Below are positions 1 to 5,542 of a stretch of DNA of 6,095 nt, piece after piece. The translations under genes and the position numbers were made by a program. Source of the DNA: Methanobacteriota archaeon (GTDB lineage: Archaea; Hydrothermarchaeota; Hydrothermarchaeia; Hydrothermarchaeales; SZUA-236); assembly GCA_003695745.1 (NCBI GenBank), contig RFHW01000026.1, positions 1-6,095 on the forward strand, in the 5' to 3' direction. Under the pieces are notes generated by a model. It made no database searches. It was not told the DNA's origin and saw nothing but the letters and a program-made list of their open reading frames with translations. Within the stretch, counting starts at the first letter, position 1, and every line of letters starts with the position of its first letter.

Positions 1-650
1 CCTGTGTGTGGTGCGACTCGCCAGATGCGCAGGCTGTGAGGCCCGGGGAATTCAGGGTTGAGAGGGAGCCAGGAACAGGGGATTTTGAGGCTCTGCCCAA
101 TCCTGTGGATGTGAGAGGGATGGTCAGGATAATCGATGGTCTGAAGACCCCTGACCTGCACAGCATCAGCCTTACAGGCGGCGAGCCGCTCTCTCAGGTT
201 GATTTTCTTGAGGCGCTCTGCCCGGATCTCGATGACGCCGTCTATCTTGAGACCAACGGCACCCTGCCAGAGGCGGCTGGGCGGGTTGCCGGGTTCGTTG
301 ACTATGCCTCGGTGGACATAAAGGATGAGACCGCAACCCCCTATTCCGGGTGGGAGGATGTGGTGGAGCGGGAGTTCAGGACCATAGAGGTGCTAAAAGA
401 CGCAGGCGCAGAGGTCTTTGCCAAGGTGGTGGTGACAGACAATACTGAGCCGGGGAACATAGCCGGGTTTGCAAGGCGGCTGAGCGAGCTTGGCGTGCCC
501 CTTGCCATCCAGCCCGTGACAGGTGATGACGGGACAGTGAAGGTCAGCCAGAAAAGGCTCTTTTTGCTCTCTGAGGCGGCAGCACAATATTTAAGTGCGG
601 AGGACCTAACAATCTCTCTTCAGACACATAAATTCCAGGGGCTATTATGA
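1..650 (+). CDS. queE: 7-carboxy-7-deazaguanine synthase QueE (radical SAM), 5' end missing
   Basis: QueE is a radical SAM enzyme that contracts 6-carboxy-5,6,7,8-tetrahydropterin to 7-carboxy-7-deazaguanine, the step before preQ0 and archaeosine. The reading frame enters from the left edge. Bases 3-5 encode Cys and bases 12-14 encode Cys in C-V-W-C-D-S, the last two cysteines of the [4Fe-4S] cluster motif, so only the N-terminal leader and first cysteine are missing. Further family marks are the SAM-contacting TGGEP (nt 174-188), LETNGT (nt 246-263), SVDIK, QPVTG and the C-terminal QTHK typical of QueE. The GTG at position 6 is inside the cluster motif and is not the true start. The stop overlaps the mptA start as ATGA, which implies translational coupling. 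It is the first visible gene of a deazapurine/pterin operon. Other radical SAM proteins are possible in principle, but the C-terminal motif and neighbours favour QueE strongly. Confidence 0.9.
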   Translation, partial: CVWCDSPDAQAVRPGEFRVEREPGTGDFEALPNPVDVRGMVRIIDGLKTPDLHSISLTGGEPLSQVDFLEALCPDLDDAVYLETNGTLPEAAGRVAGFVDYASVDIKDETATPYSGWEDVVEREFRTIEVLKDAGAEVFAKVVVTDNTEPGNIAGFARRLSELGVPLAIQPVTGDDGTVKVSQKRLFLLSEAAAQYLSAEDLTISLQTHKFQGLL

Positions 651-1561
651 AGCTGAAGGACACGCAGGAGTCAGAGCCGCCCGTGTATATAGAGCTCAAC
701 CGGGTTGGCGTGAAAGGTGTGAAGAAGACCATCATCCGGAAGAAGGACGGCAGATACAACGTCCTCCTTGCAACGATAGACGTCTTCATCGACCTCCCGC
801 CCCATAAGAAGGGGATCCACATGTCCCGGAACCTGGAGCTTGTGAACGAGATAATCGAGAAGGCAGTCGGCCCGGAGGTGGAGGATATTGAGCTCCTTGC
901 CATCGAGATCGCCAAGAACAGCCTGAAGCGTCAGGAGGCAAAGAGGGCGGAGGTGGAGATACACGCCGATTACTCGCTGCCCCGCACAACGCCCTCGCTG
1001 AAGACGCAGACACAGGAGAAATATGAGCTCGTATCAAAGGCTGTGGCCTGGAAGGAGGGTGATGAGGTGAAGGTCCGGCGGAGCATAGGCGCCATCGCCG
1101 AGGGGCTCACTGTCTGCCCGTGCTCAATGGAGTCTGTGCAACACTATGTGAGCGAGCGCTTCTCCATAGATCCGAAGGTCGTTGAGAAGCTTCCGCTGGC
1201 ATCTCACAATCAGAGGGGCAGGGGCACACTCATCGTGGAGACAGATGAGGATGAGCGTGTGGAGGCGAACGACCTTGTGGACATCATCGAGGGCGCCATG
1301 AGCTCGCCCCTCTATGAGGTTCTGAAGCGCAAAGACGAGCTGAAAGTCGTGGTGGATGCGCATAATAAACCCCGCTTTGTGGAGGATGTTCTGCGCATGA
1401 TGATCAAGGGCTTGAGCGAGAAATACCCGGATCTCTCTGACAACGCCTATGTCATTGCAAGGCAGGAGAACTTTGAGAGCATACACCGCCACAACACCTA
1501 TGCCGAGAAGACGGGCTTCTACGGCGACATAAAAAAGGAGCTGAACGGCAATGGAGAGTAG
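647..1561 (+). CDS. mptA: GTP cyclohydrolase IV (MptA)
   Basis: This cytosolic Fe(II)-dependent enzyme converts GTP to 7,8-dihydroneopterin 2',3'-cyclic phosphate, the first step of methanopterin synthesis. In archaea without FolE it is also the first step of archaeosine synthesis. The 304-residue length matches the MptA/FolE2 family. Visible family motifs are LPPHKKGIHMSR (residues 50-61), HADYSLPRT (106-114), the C-P-C pair at C157/C159 holding the expected catalytic/metal cysteine, the SHNQRG stretch (186-191) and ESIHRHNTYAE (277-287). The start overlaps the queE stop by 4 nt, with AGGGG 5 nt upstream, and the gene ends 11 nt inside the DUF366 gene. The neighbouring queD and queE homologues use a pterin derived from its product. 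The bacterial FolE2 (type IB) subtype is the alternative, but context and sequence style favour archaeal MptA. Confidence 0.93.
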   Translation: MKLKDTQESEPPVYIELNRVGVKGVKKTIIRKKDGRYNVLLATIDVFIDLPPHKKGIHMSRNLELVNEIIEKAVGPEVEDIELLAIEIAKNSLKRQEAKRAEVEIHADYSLPRTTPSLKTQTQEKYELVSKAVAWKEGDEVKVRRSIGAIAEGLTVCPCSMESVQHYVSERFSIDPKVVEKLPLASHNQRGRGTLIVETDEDERVEANDLVDIIEGAMSSPLYEVLKRKDELKVVVDAHNKPRFVEDVLRMMIKGLSEKYPDLSDNAYVIARQENFESIHRHNTYAEKTGFYGDIKKELNGNGE

Positions 1562-2135
1562 CAGGATCCAGATAGTCGATGGCGGCAGGCTGGACTATGA
1601 CGGGAGCCAGATCAAGCCTCTCTGGGCATTTCGGGAGCTGGGTGTGCAGGGCGATTCAATCGTCCACTTCACCGGCGCCATGAAGGTGGGCAGAGATGAG
1701 CTGGTGGACATTAAAGACCTGAGGGAGGGCAAAGAGGACTTTCCAATCTCCTCTGAGGAGGCCCTTCATTTCATTGTGGAGCACTTCGACGACCCCAGCC
1801 TGCGCTTGGCATACCATCGGCAGAGGATACTCGTAAACGTTGCCAAGGAGAGGATCATAGACGCCGGTGGTGTGCATGTGAAGCGGCGGGCCTCCGACCT
1901 CTATGTAGGGGGGAGGAAGCTCTCTGTATCTGTTGCAACTGCCTCGGCATCGTCGTCAAAGATACATCTGGGGCTGAACATCACATCAAAGGGTGTTCCA
2001 GAGGGTGTGAGGGCAACAGGTCTGGAGGAGATCGGTGTTAAAGACACAGAGTCCCTTGCAAAGGGGATCTCAGAAGCATATGTGTCCGAGATCGCTGAGA
2101 TCGAGGAGGATATAACAAAGACGAGGGTGTTCTGA
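1551..2135 (+). CDS. DUF366 family protein, function unknown
   Basis: The 194-residue protein resembles the archaeal DUF366 family (COG2029), judged from recognition of its N-terminal pattern: LDYDGSQIKPLWAF (14-27), GVQGDSIVHF (31-40), LVDIKDL (51-57) and the central ALHFIVEHFD (71-80) plus YHRQRILV (88-95). No function is established that I know of. There is no signal peptide or membrane segment, so it should be cytosolic. Residues 116-142 (SDLYVGGRKLS... followed by KIHLGLNI) look like the lysine loop of lipoate- and biotin-protein ligases, where a D-x-x-x-x-G-R/K-K-x-S pattern carries the catalytic lysine, here K123. This is inference from eye comparison only. ATG 1551 overlaps the mptA end by 11 nt with GGAG 10 nt upstream, and the stop is 3 nt before queD, so it is an integral member of the que/mpt operon. 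Confidence 0.82.
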   Translation: MESSRIQIVDGGRLDYDGSQIKPLWAFRELGVQGDSIVHFTGAMKVGRDELVDIKDLREGKEDFPISSEEALHFIVEHFDDPSLRLAYHRQRILVNVAKERIIDAGGVHVKRRASDLYVGGRKLSVSVATASASSSKIHLGLNITSKGVPEGVRATGLEEIGVKDTESLAKGISEAYVSEIAEIEEDITKTRVF

Positions 2136-2138
2136 AAA

Positions 2139-2597
2139 ATGGCTGTCCACGGTCTTGTTATCGATGATCCGAAGCTTAACTTCAGCTCCTCCCACTTCAT
2201 CGTGGACCATGACAAGTGCGAGAGGCTGCACGGCCACAACTATCATGTGAAAATAGAGCTTGAAGGCGCCCTTCAGGAGGACTCAATGGTCCTTGACTTC
2301 AAGGTGGCAAAGGATGCGGCCAGAAGGCTCTGCGACCATCTGGACCACCGCATCTTGGTGCCTGAGAAATCCCCGCTGCTGGAGATAGAGGAGCATGGAT
2401 CCCAGCTGGAGGTGAAGAGCAGGGACAAGCGCTATTCCTTTCCAAGGGAGGACTGCCTGCTCCTGCCGATCCCTGCGACCACCGCCGAGGAGCTGGCAGG
2501 CCATATCTACCGGGAGCTCAAAAAAAGGCTTCCACAGATAAAAAAGGTCTATGTGGCCGAGTCCGAGGGGTCTGTGGCCTATTACTCTGAAGGCTGA
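2139..2597 (+). CDS. queD: 6-carboxytetrahydropterin synthase QueD / PTPS-family protein with C-E-x2-HGH motif
   Basis: QueD converts 7,8-dihydroneopterin triphosphate to 6-carboxy-5,6,7,8-tetrahydropterin, the substrate of QueE encoded at the head of this operon. The 152-residue protein has the T-fold PTPS signature. Zinc ligands are H19, H31 and H33 (SSSHF and LHGHNY). The catalytic cysteine is C27 in C-E-R-L-H-G-H. Other marks are VLDF (51-54), HLDHRIL (67-73), ATTAEELA (113-120) and a substrate-anchoring glutamate in VAESEG (139-144). It is longer than E. coli QueD (about 120 residues) through an insert at roughly residues 80-110. E28 next to C27 gives the combined motif described for PTPS-I/III proteins, which can also cleave dihydroneopterin to a 6-hydroxymethyl pterin, so a second role in pterin synthesis is possible. 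It is separated by 3 nt from the DUF366 stop and is the last gene of the operon. Confidence 0.88.
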   Translation: MAVHGLVIDDPKLNFSSSHFIVDHDKCERLHGHNYHVKIELEGALQEDSMVLDFKVAKDAARRLCDHLDHRILVPEKSPLLEIEEHGSQLEVKSRDKRYSFPREDCLLLPIPATTAEELAGHIYRELKKRLPQIKKVYVAESEGSVAYYSEG

Positions 2598-2630
2598 AGG
2601 CGGTTGGACCTCCCCCCTCCAAAGGCGCAA

Positions 2631-2702
2631 AGCCAGGGGTGAGAGTCGCACTCACGTAGAGCAGATCTGCAGTCTGCCGCCTCGCTGCTAGGCTACCCTG
2701 GC
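2631..2702 (-). tRNA. tRNA-Cys (anticodon GCA), unusual D- and T-loops
   Basis: The 72-nt minus-strand sequence folds as a cloverleaf. The acceptor stem GCCAGGG/CCCTGGC has 7 pairs and the discriminator is U73, as usual for tRNA-Cys. CCA is not encoded. The D stem GCCT/AGGC has a 7-nt loop AGCAGCG. The anticodon stem GCAGA/TCTGC has loop CTGCAGA, giving anticodon GCA with G37. The variable loop is TCTAC, and the T stem GTGAG/CTCAC has loop TGCGACT. All stems are fully Watson-Crick. Two conserved bases are absent: the D-loop has no GG pair (position 18 reads as A) and position 55 is G rather than U, while G19-C56 and G15-C48 can still form. It lies 33 nt from the end of queD, facing it, and downstream of the MetE-like gene on the same strand. 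Confidence 0.9.
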
Positions 2703-2737
2703 AGTGGATTTAATAAGGGGCAAAAGTCTCGCCGAGT

Positions 2738-3754
2738 TTATTTAAAGCTTTCTCTGACCACCTCTGCAGTCCGCTTCAGCACCTCCGAGGCCACCTCCTG
2801 TGTGGGCCAGCTCCCGAGGCCGCAGTCAGGTCCCCAGGAGGATATCCTGTCGCCGAATAGAGAGACAAGCTTCCTCACCCTGCCGGCTATTGCGTCCTTG
2901 CTGTCGACGAGCTCCATGGGCTTTGGCTCCACCCCCATGTCCAGATGCTCGGCGATTATGGAGTCTATGTTCGTCCTTGTGACGCCTGCCCGGAGGAACT
3001 TGTCATGGGCATCAAGGTCCTTTTTACGGATGAGGTCCATGTTCTCAGGGCTTGCGGCAAACTCCCCGGTAATCGCATCTATGCCCTCTGCATGGAGCGC
3101 TATGTCAGCTGACTTCAGCGTGTGAAGATGGATCTGGACCTCCGGGCCAAGGCCCTTTACAGCCCTCTCAAGGACATCTATGATATCCTCTTTTTCAATG
3201 TTCAGCAGGTCAGTGAAGCCTATGCTGGGCTCATCAATGGAGAGTGACTCAGTCTCGATATAAGGGGTGTTTACAATGGAATTCTTGAGAAAGGCGTTGA
3301 CGCTCTTTGCGAGATTCAACAGCACATCCTTGTAGATGTTGGTGCCGAAATCGGTCCTGAGATAGAGCTCCACAGGCCCGGTGACGCATGCCTTAAGCCT
3401 GATCTTCTCCCCCTTCTTTTCATACAGCTCCTTTGCGCCTTCCCTGATAACCTCTATCTCAGGCAGAAATGCCTTTTGCCCTTCCATCAAAAAAGGCTCC
3501 TTCTGATAGAGTTCGATGGGCTCCATAAACTGGCGGTGCATGTCATAGTGCTGGGGATAGGTTATGACGCCCACGCCGGACTCCATCTTCCTCTCAAAGG
3601 ACTCCAGGATGACGCCCCTGAATATCCTGTAGCCCTCGCTATCCCGCCTCCCCCGGCTGATCTCCTCTCTGACAACAGGATAGAGCCGGTCAAACTCCTC
3701 CCGCGATATCCACCCCGGCAGGGGAAAGCTTCCAACATCATCTACAACGGCCAT
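2738..3754 (-). CDS. Core MetE-type (folate-independent) methionine synthase
   Basis: This is a 338-residue homologue of the C-terminal catalytic barrel of cobalamin-independent methionine synthase (COG0620). The N-terminal folate-binding half of bacterial MetE is absent. In archaea such short proteins transfer methyl to homocysteine using a methylcorrinoid donor rather than methyl-folate. Visible signatures are VGSFPLP (7-13), the SIDEPSIGF loop (172-180) with D174 expected to contact homocysteine, HLH (209-211), E231 in TGEFA, and the GPDCGLGSWP metal motif with C311. The zinc set in this family is normally His-x-Cys, Glu, Cys. Here the first cysteine reads as H211, giving H-x-H. ATG 3754 lies 6 nt after the stop of the upstream gene, with GAGGTGA almost touching it. 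It is second in a two-gene unit. An alternative is another barrel methyltransferase, but the DCGLGSWP motif argues for the MetE family. Confidence 0.85.
   Translation of the reverse strand: MAVVDDVGSFPLPGWISREEFDRLYPVVREEISRGRRDSEGYRIFRGVILESFERKMESGVGVITYPQHYDMHRQFMEPIELYQKEPFLMEGQKAFLPEIEVIREGAKELYEKKGEKIRLKACVTGPVELYLRTDFGTNIYKDVLLNLAKSVNAFLKNSIVNTPYIETESLSIDEPSIGFTDLLNIEKEDIIDVLERAVKGLGPEVQIHLHTLKSADIALHAEGIDAITGEFAASPENMDLIRKKDLDAHDKFLRAGVTRTNIDSIIAEHLDMGVEPKPMELVDSKDAIAGRVRKLVSLFGDRISSWGPDCGLGSWPTQEVASEVLKRTAEVVRESFK
2739..2752 (-). promoter_or_regulatory. Possible TATA box for tRNA-Cys
   Basis: On the minus strand the sequence GAAAGC-TTTAAATA contains a TATA-like box (2739-2746) whose centre lies about 40 nt upstream of the mature tRNA 5' end. 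Initiation about 25 nt downstream would leave a leader near 15 nt. The box is embedded in the last codons and stop (TAA, 2738-2740) of the MetE-like gene. The adjoining bases fit the BRE consensus poorly. The call is made from spacing and composition only. Confidence 0.35.
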
Positions 3755-3760
3755 TTCACC

Positions 3761-4717
3761 TCAGTCTCCAAAGACACTGTCTCTTTCAAAGTCGAACACC
3801 ACTTCCTCATCACCGCCATGGGTTATTAAAAGTTTTGAAGAACCGGTGGTCCTGCCAACCGCCGCCGCCTCAATCCCCCTTCCCTTAAAGGCCTCAAGAC
3901 AATCCCCCAGAGCCGCATCATCCACTGTGAGCACAAATCCAAAGCCGGGATATACCTTGAGCCAGCGCGAAGGCTCAACATCGTCCGGCCGCGGTATCCG
4001 CTCAACCTCCACAGCGCCTCCGCAGCCGCTTCCCTCCAAAAGCATGGCAATGGTCCCGATGACCCCGGGGTTGCTTATGTCGCGCCCGCTTCTCACCAGC
4101 CCCTTTCTCCCGAGCTCCACAAGGATACCCAGATTGTCTCTAACATTTTTAGAGGACTTGCCGGTTGTGCTGTCCCACGCCAGAGGATACCGGGGATGCA
4201 GCCTCCCGTCAAGGTCAACGGCGACCACTATGTTTTCCCCGGGCTCTGCTGCGTCTGATCTGATGAGAGAGCCCTTCTTCGCCCGCCCGATGATGGATAT
4301 GGCTATCCCGTTGCAGGCCGCCTCTGGATTGAAATGCCCGCCCACAACAGGCACACCAAACTTGGCAGAGCCGCTCCAGACACCCTTTGCAATCTCCAGC
4401 CCAGTCTCCCGATCCTTTGCAGAAAGGACATTCACCATGGCTGTCGCCGTCCCGCCCATGGCCGCTATGTCATTCACATTCACAAGGACTGCCGAGTAGC
4501 CTGCGAAGAAAGGGTCCGCATCAACAAGCCCCTGAAGGATGCTGTCAGCAGAAAAGAGAAGCACCTCATCTCCCCCTGTGTCAATGACAGCCGCATCATC
4601 ACCAACCCCGCCTTCCCCGAAGGTCAGCCCCATGGCACGGGTCAGCTCGCCGATGCCCTTTTTCCTCTTCAACCCATCAAAATTCCGCAGGTCTTCGGCC
4701 AGCCTTCTAACATCCAT
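3761..4717 (-). CDS. Methanogenesis marker 2-like protein (AIR synthase/PurM superfamily)
   Basis: The 318-residue protein belongs to the AIR synthase-related superfamily (PurM, ThiL, HypE, SelD), enzymes that bind ATP and activate a carbonyl or similar substrate. Motifs in order are VGDDAAVID (38-46), ADSI (57-60), a VNVNDIAAMGG segment (79-89) for nucleotide/metal binding, VVGGHFNPEA (124-133) and a C-terminal domain with GRDISNPGVIGTIAMLLE (211-228). The overall pattern, especially GYSAVLVNVNDIAAMGG plus GGH, best matches the family annotated as methanogenesis marker 2, found in methanogens and relatives and of unknown function. No glycine-rich selenocysteine/cysteine loop typical of SelD is seen near the N terminus, so selenophosphate synthase is unlikely, and the HypE C-terminal cysteine is absent. 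It is first gene of a unit with the MetE-like gene 6 nt downstream and has its own promoter-like box. Confidence 0.82.
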   Translation of the reverse strand: MDVRRLAEDLRNFDGLKRKKGIGELTRAMGLTFGEGGVGDDAAVIDTGGDEVLLFSADSILQGLVDADPFFAGYSAVLVNVNDIAAMGGTATAMVNVLSAKDRETGLEIAKGVWSGSAKFGVPVVGGHFNPEAACNGIAISIIGRAKKGSLIRSDAAEPGENIVVAVDLDGRLHPRYPLAWDSTTGKSSKNVRDNLGILVELGRKGLVRSGRDISNPGVIGTIAMLLEGSGCGGAVEVERIPRPDDVEPSRWLKVYPGFGFVLTVDDAALGDCLEAFKGRGIEAAAVGRTTGSSKLLITHGGDEEVVFDFERDSVFGD

Positions 4718-4740
4718 AATAAGATTAGGCCCGACGAAGT

Positions 4741-4755
4741 TAATATTATTTTGTA
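4741..4755 (-). promoter_or_regulatory. Promoter of the marker-2/MetE-like unit
   Basis: On the minus strand ACAAAA (a match to the archaeal BRE pattern RNWAAW) is followed by TAATATTA (4741-4748). The box centre is about 27 nt upstream of the ATG at 4717, so transcription would begin at or within a few bases of the start codon, giving a nearly leaderless mRNA. The box directly follows the orphan gene-end repeat at 4754-4780, and its BRE includes part of the repeat's TAA stop context. Confidence 0.5.
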
Positions 4756-4780
4756 AGCCTCCACTCCCGCAGGGCCCTGT
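4754..4780. repeat. 27-bp direct repeat, left copy (orphan gene end)
   Basis: This 27-bp stretch is identical to 5551-5577 and in the same orientation, 797 bp apart. Read on the minus strand in the frame of the membrane protein encoded to the right, it gives R-A-L-R-E-W-R-L, continuing T-K-stop (TAA). The intact gene ends R-A-L-R-E-W-R-L-R-K-stop (TGA). Identity ends sharply on the vapC side and decays over a few bases on the stop-codon side. It is therefore a detached copy of that gene's 3' end. Between the two copies lies only the toxin-antitoxin pair and its promoter. Confidence 0.9.
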
Positions 4781-4795
4781 GAAGAAAAGGGGTGT

Positions 4796-5251
4796 TCACT
4801 CCAGCATTCCCTCAAGCCGCCTTCTGTCCTCTCCATCTTCAACATCAATCGCCTCTAAGCCAACTTGTTTGGCAGCTCTGATAAGATTCTTGTCACAGGC
4901 GAGGAACACCGGCGAAAGGCTGACCATGCAGGAGAAAAGCTGCAGGGCATCGTCGGCAGAGATATGGTGGGATAACACCGTTTCAATGACAGGATAGAGA
5001 AACTCGTCTGACAGCTTTACAAAGGTCACCTTCCCGAGCACATCGGAAAAGAGCACTGAAAGTGAAAAATCCCTCTCATCCACCGTTATCTGCCGTCTAG
5101 CAACCTTTTTGTCAATTGCTGCCACCGCTTCTGCCAGCGTCCAGTGGGAGGTGACGATCTCGTGGCTTTCAAAAACCTTGTTTACAATATCTGAACCTTC
5201 TTCGTCAGAGTATCTCTTAACAAAAGCAGAGGTATCGAGGTATATCCTCAT
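4796..5251 (-). CDS. vapC: VapC-like PIN-domain ribonuclease toxin
   Basis: The 151-residue protein has the PIN nuclease fold, Mg2+-dependent RNases that act as toxins by cutting tRNA, rRNA or mRNA. The acidic residues that bind the metal are all present: D6 in YLDTSAF, E41 in TLAEAVAA, D100/D101 in SADDALQL and D120 in ACDKNLIRAA. Length is in the usual VapC range. ATG 5251 is preferred over the TTG one codon earlier because it makes a TGATG overlap with the stop of the upstream small gene, the usual antitoxin-toxin coupling. The stop lies 15 bp from the left 27-bp repeat, so the gene fills the left side of a repeat-bounded cassette. The RNA target cannot be told from sequence. A housekeeping PIN protein is less likely given the partner gene. 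Confidence 0.88.
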   Translation of the reverse strand: MRIYLDTSAFVKRYSDEEGSDIVNKVFESHEIVTSHWTLAEAVAAIDKKVARRQITVDERDFSLSVLFSDVLGKVTFVKLSDEFLYPVIETVLSHHISADDALQLFSCMVSLSPVFLACDKNLIRAAKQVGLEAIDVEDGEDRRRLEGMLE

Positions 5252-5466
5252 CAACTGCCCCTGGCCTGGACAACGATCTTTGAAAGAGATTCGCCCTTGG
5301 ATAGAATCTTTCTAACCTTTTCTCTGTCTTCGGCTTTTATTTTTCGAACCTCTACATTCAACTTTCTAGCCAGCTCCTCAACCTCCTCCCCTCTCTTAGA
5401 TGTGTAGAGCCCGGATTTGGCCAGTTTCAGAGAAAGCTCAGCAACGATCTTCTTTTCAGAGATCAT
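5251..5466 (-). CDS. Small charged protein, probable antitoxin of the VapC partner
   Basis: The 71-residue protein is rich in Lys and Glu and appears mostly helical. I do not recognise its family: no AbrB/MazE, ribbon-helix-helix, Phd/YefM or HTH signature is evident by eye. The antitoxin role is inferred from its position directly before vapC, the 1-nt TGATG overlap, its size and its shared promoter. ATG 5466 is chosen because GTGAT at 5471-5475, complementary to the archaeal 16S 3' end, sits 4 nt upstream as a ribosome binding site. The GTG at 5475, which would add three residues, overlaps this site. Base composition over 5281-5460 is about 44% GC by my count, compared with roughly 60% in parts of the mptA gene, which hints at separate origin. 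The C-terminal part (VRKILSKGESLSKIVV) may be the toxin-binding segment, which is speculation. Confidence 0.72.
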   Translation of the reverse strand: MISEKKIVAELSLKLAKSGLYTSKRGEEVEELARKLNVEVRKIKAEDREKVRKILSKGESLSKIVVQARGS

Positions 5467-5484
5467 TTTGATCACAAGTCATAA

Positions 5485-5516
5485 TTGCCCATGCAAGTAT
5501 AAAAGATTTTGCAAAA
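5485..5516 (-). promoter_or_regulatory. Toxin-antitoxin promoter with flanking dyads
   Basis: On the minus strand a TATA-like TTTTATAC (5497-5504) sits about 26 nt before the expected start near 5472-5475, just ahead of the antitoxin ATG. A BRE-like GCAAAA lies upstream. Two dyads bracket the box: the perfect 10-bp palindrome TTTTGCAAAA (5507-5516) covering the BRE, and TTGC-N4-GCAA (5485-5496) immediately downstream. Both share TTGC/GCAA half-sites, so binding of a repressor, presumably the antitoxin complex, would mask the factor-binding region. The operator role is inference. Confidence 0.5.
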
Positions 5517-5542
5517 GCGCCGGTATTTTCAGCCCCCTCAGT

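Noticed and set aside
544..915. Open frames antisense to queE, mptA and other genes, including long ones at 786-1037, 1124-1492, 3846-4499 and 5417-5956
   Set aside because: They lie opposite or out of frame with genes that have clear motifs, show no recognisable domain and have no own context. They are shadow frames of GC-rich coding sequence.
2604..2622. TTGGA-N9-TCCAA hairpin just after queD
   Set aside because: It is a five-pair stem with a C-rich loop and no T-run on either strand, too weak to call a terminator.
2706..2714. AT-rich TTATTAAAT as tRNA promoter
   Set aside because: It is only a few bases from the mature tRNA 5' end, too near for an archaeal TATA box, so the box at 2739-2746 was preferred.
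2716..2737. Possible terminator (CTC-GGC-GAG followed by TTTT on the minus strand) after the MetE-like gene
   Set aside because: The stem is only three pairs and the T-run is four bases. It may simply be the leader of the tRNA transcript.
5251..5475. GTG 5475 and TTG 5254 as starts of the antitoxin and toxin
   Set aside because: GTG 5475 overlaps the likely ribosome site GTGAT and the predicted transcription start. TTG 5254 is a weaker start directly before an ATG that gives the typical TGATG coupling.
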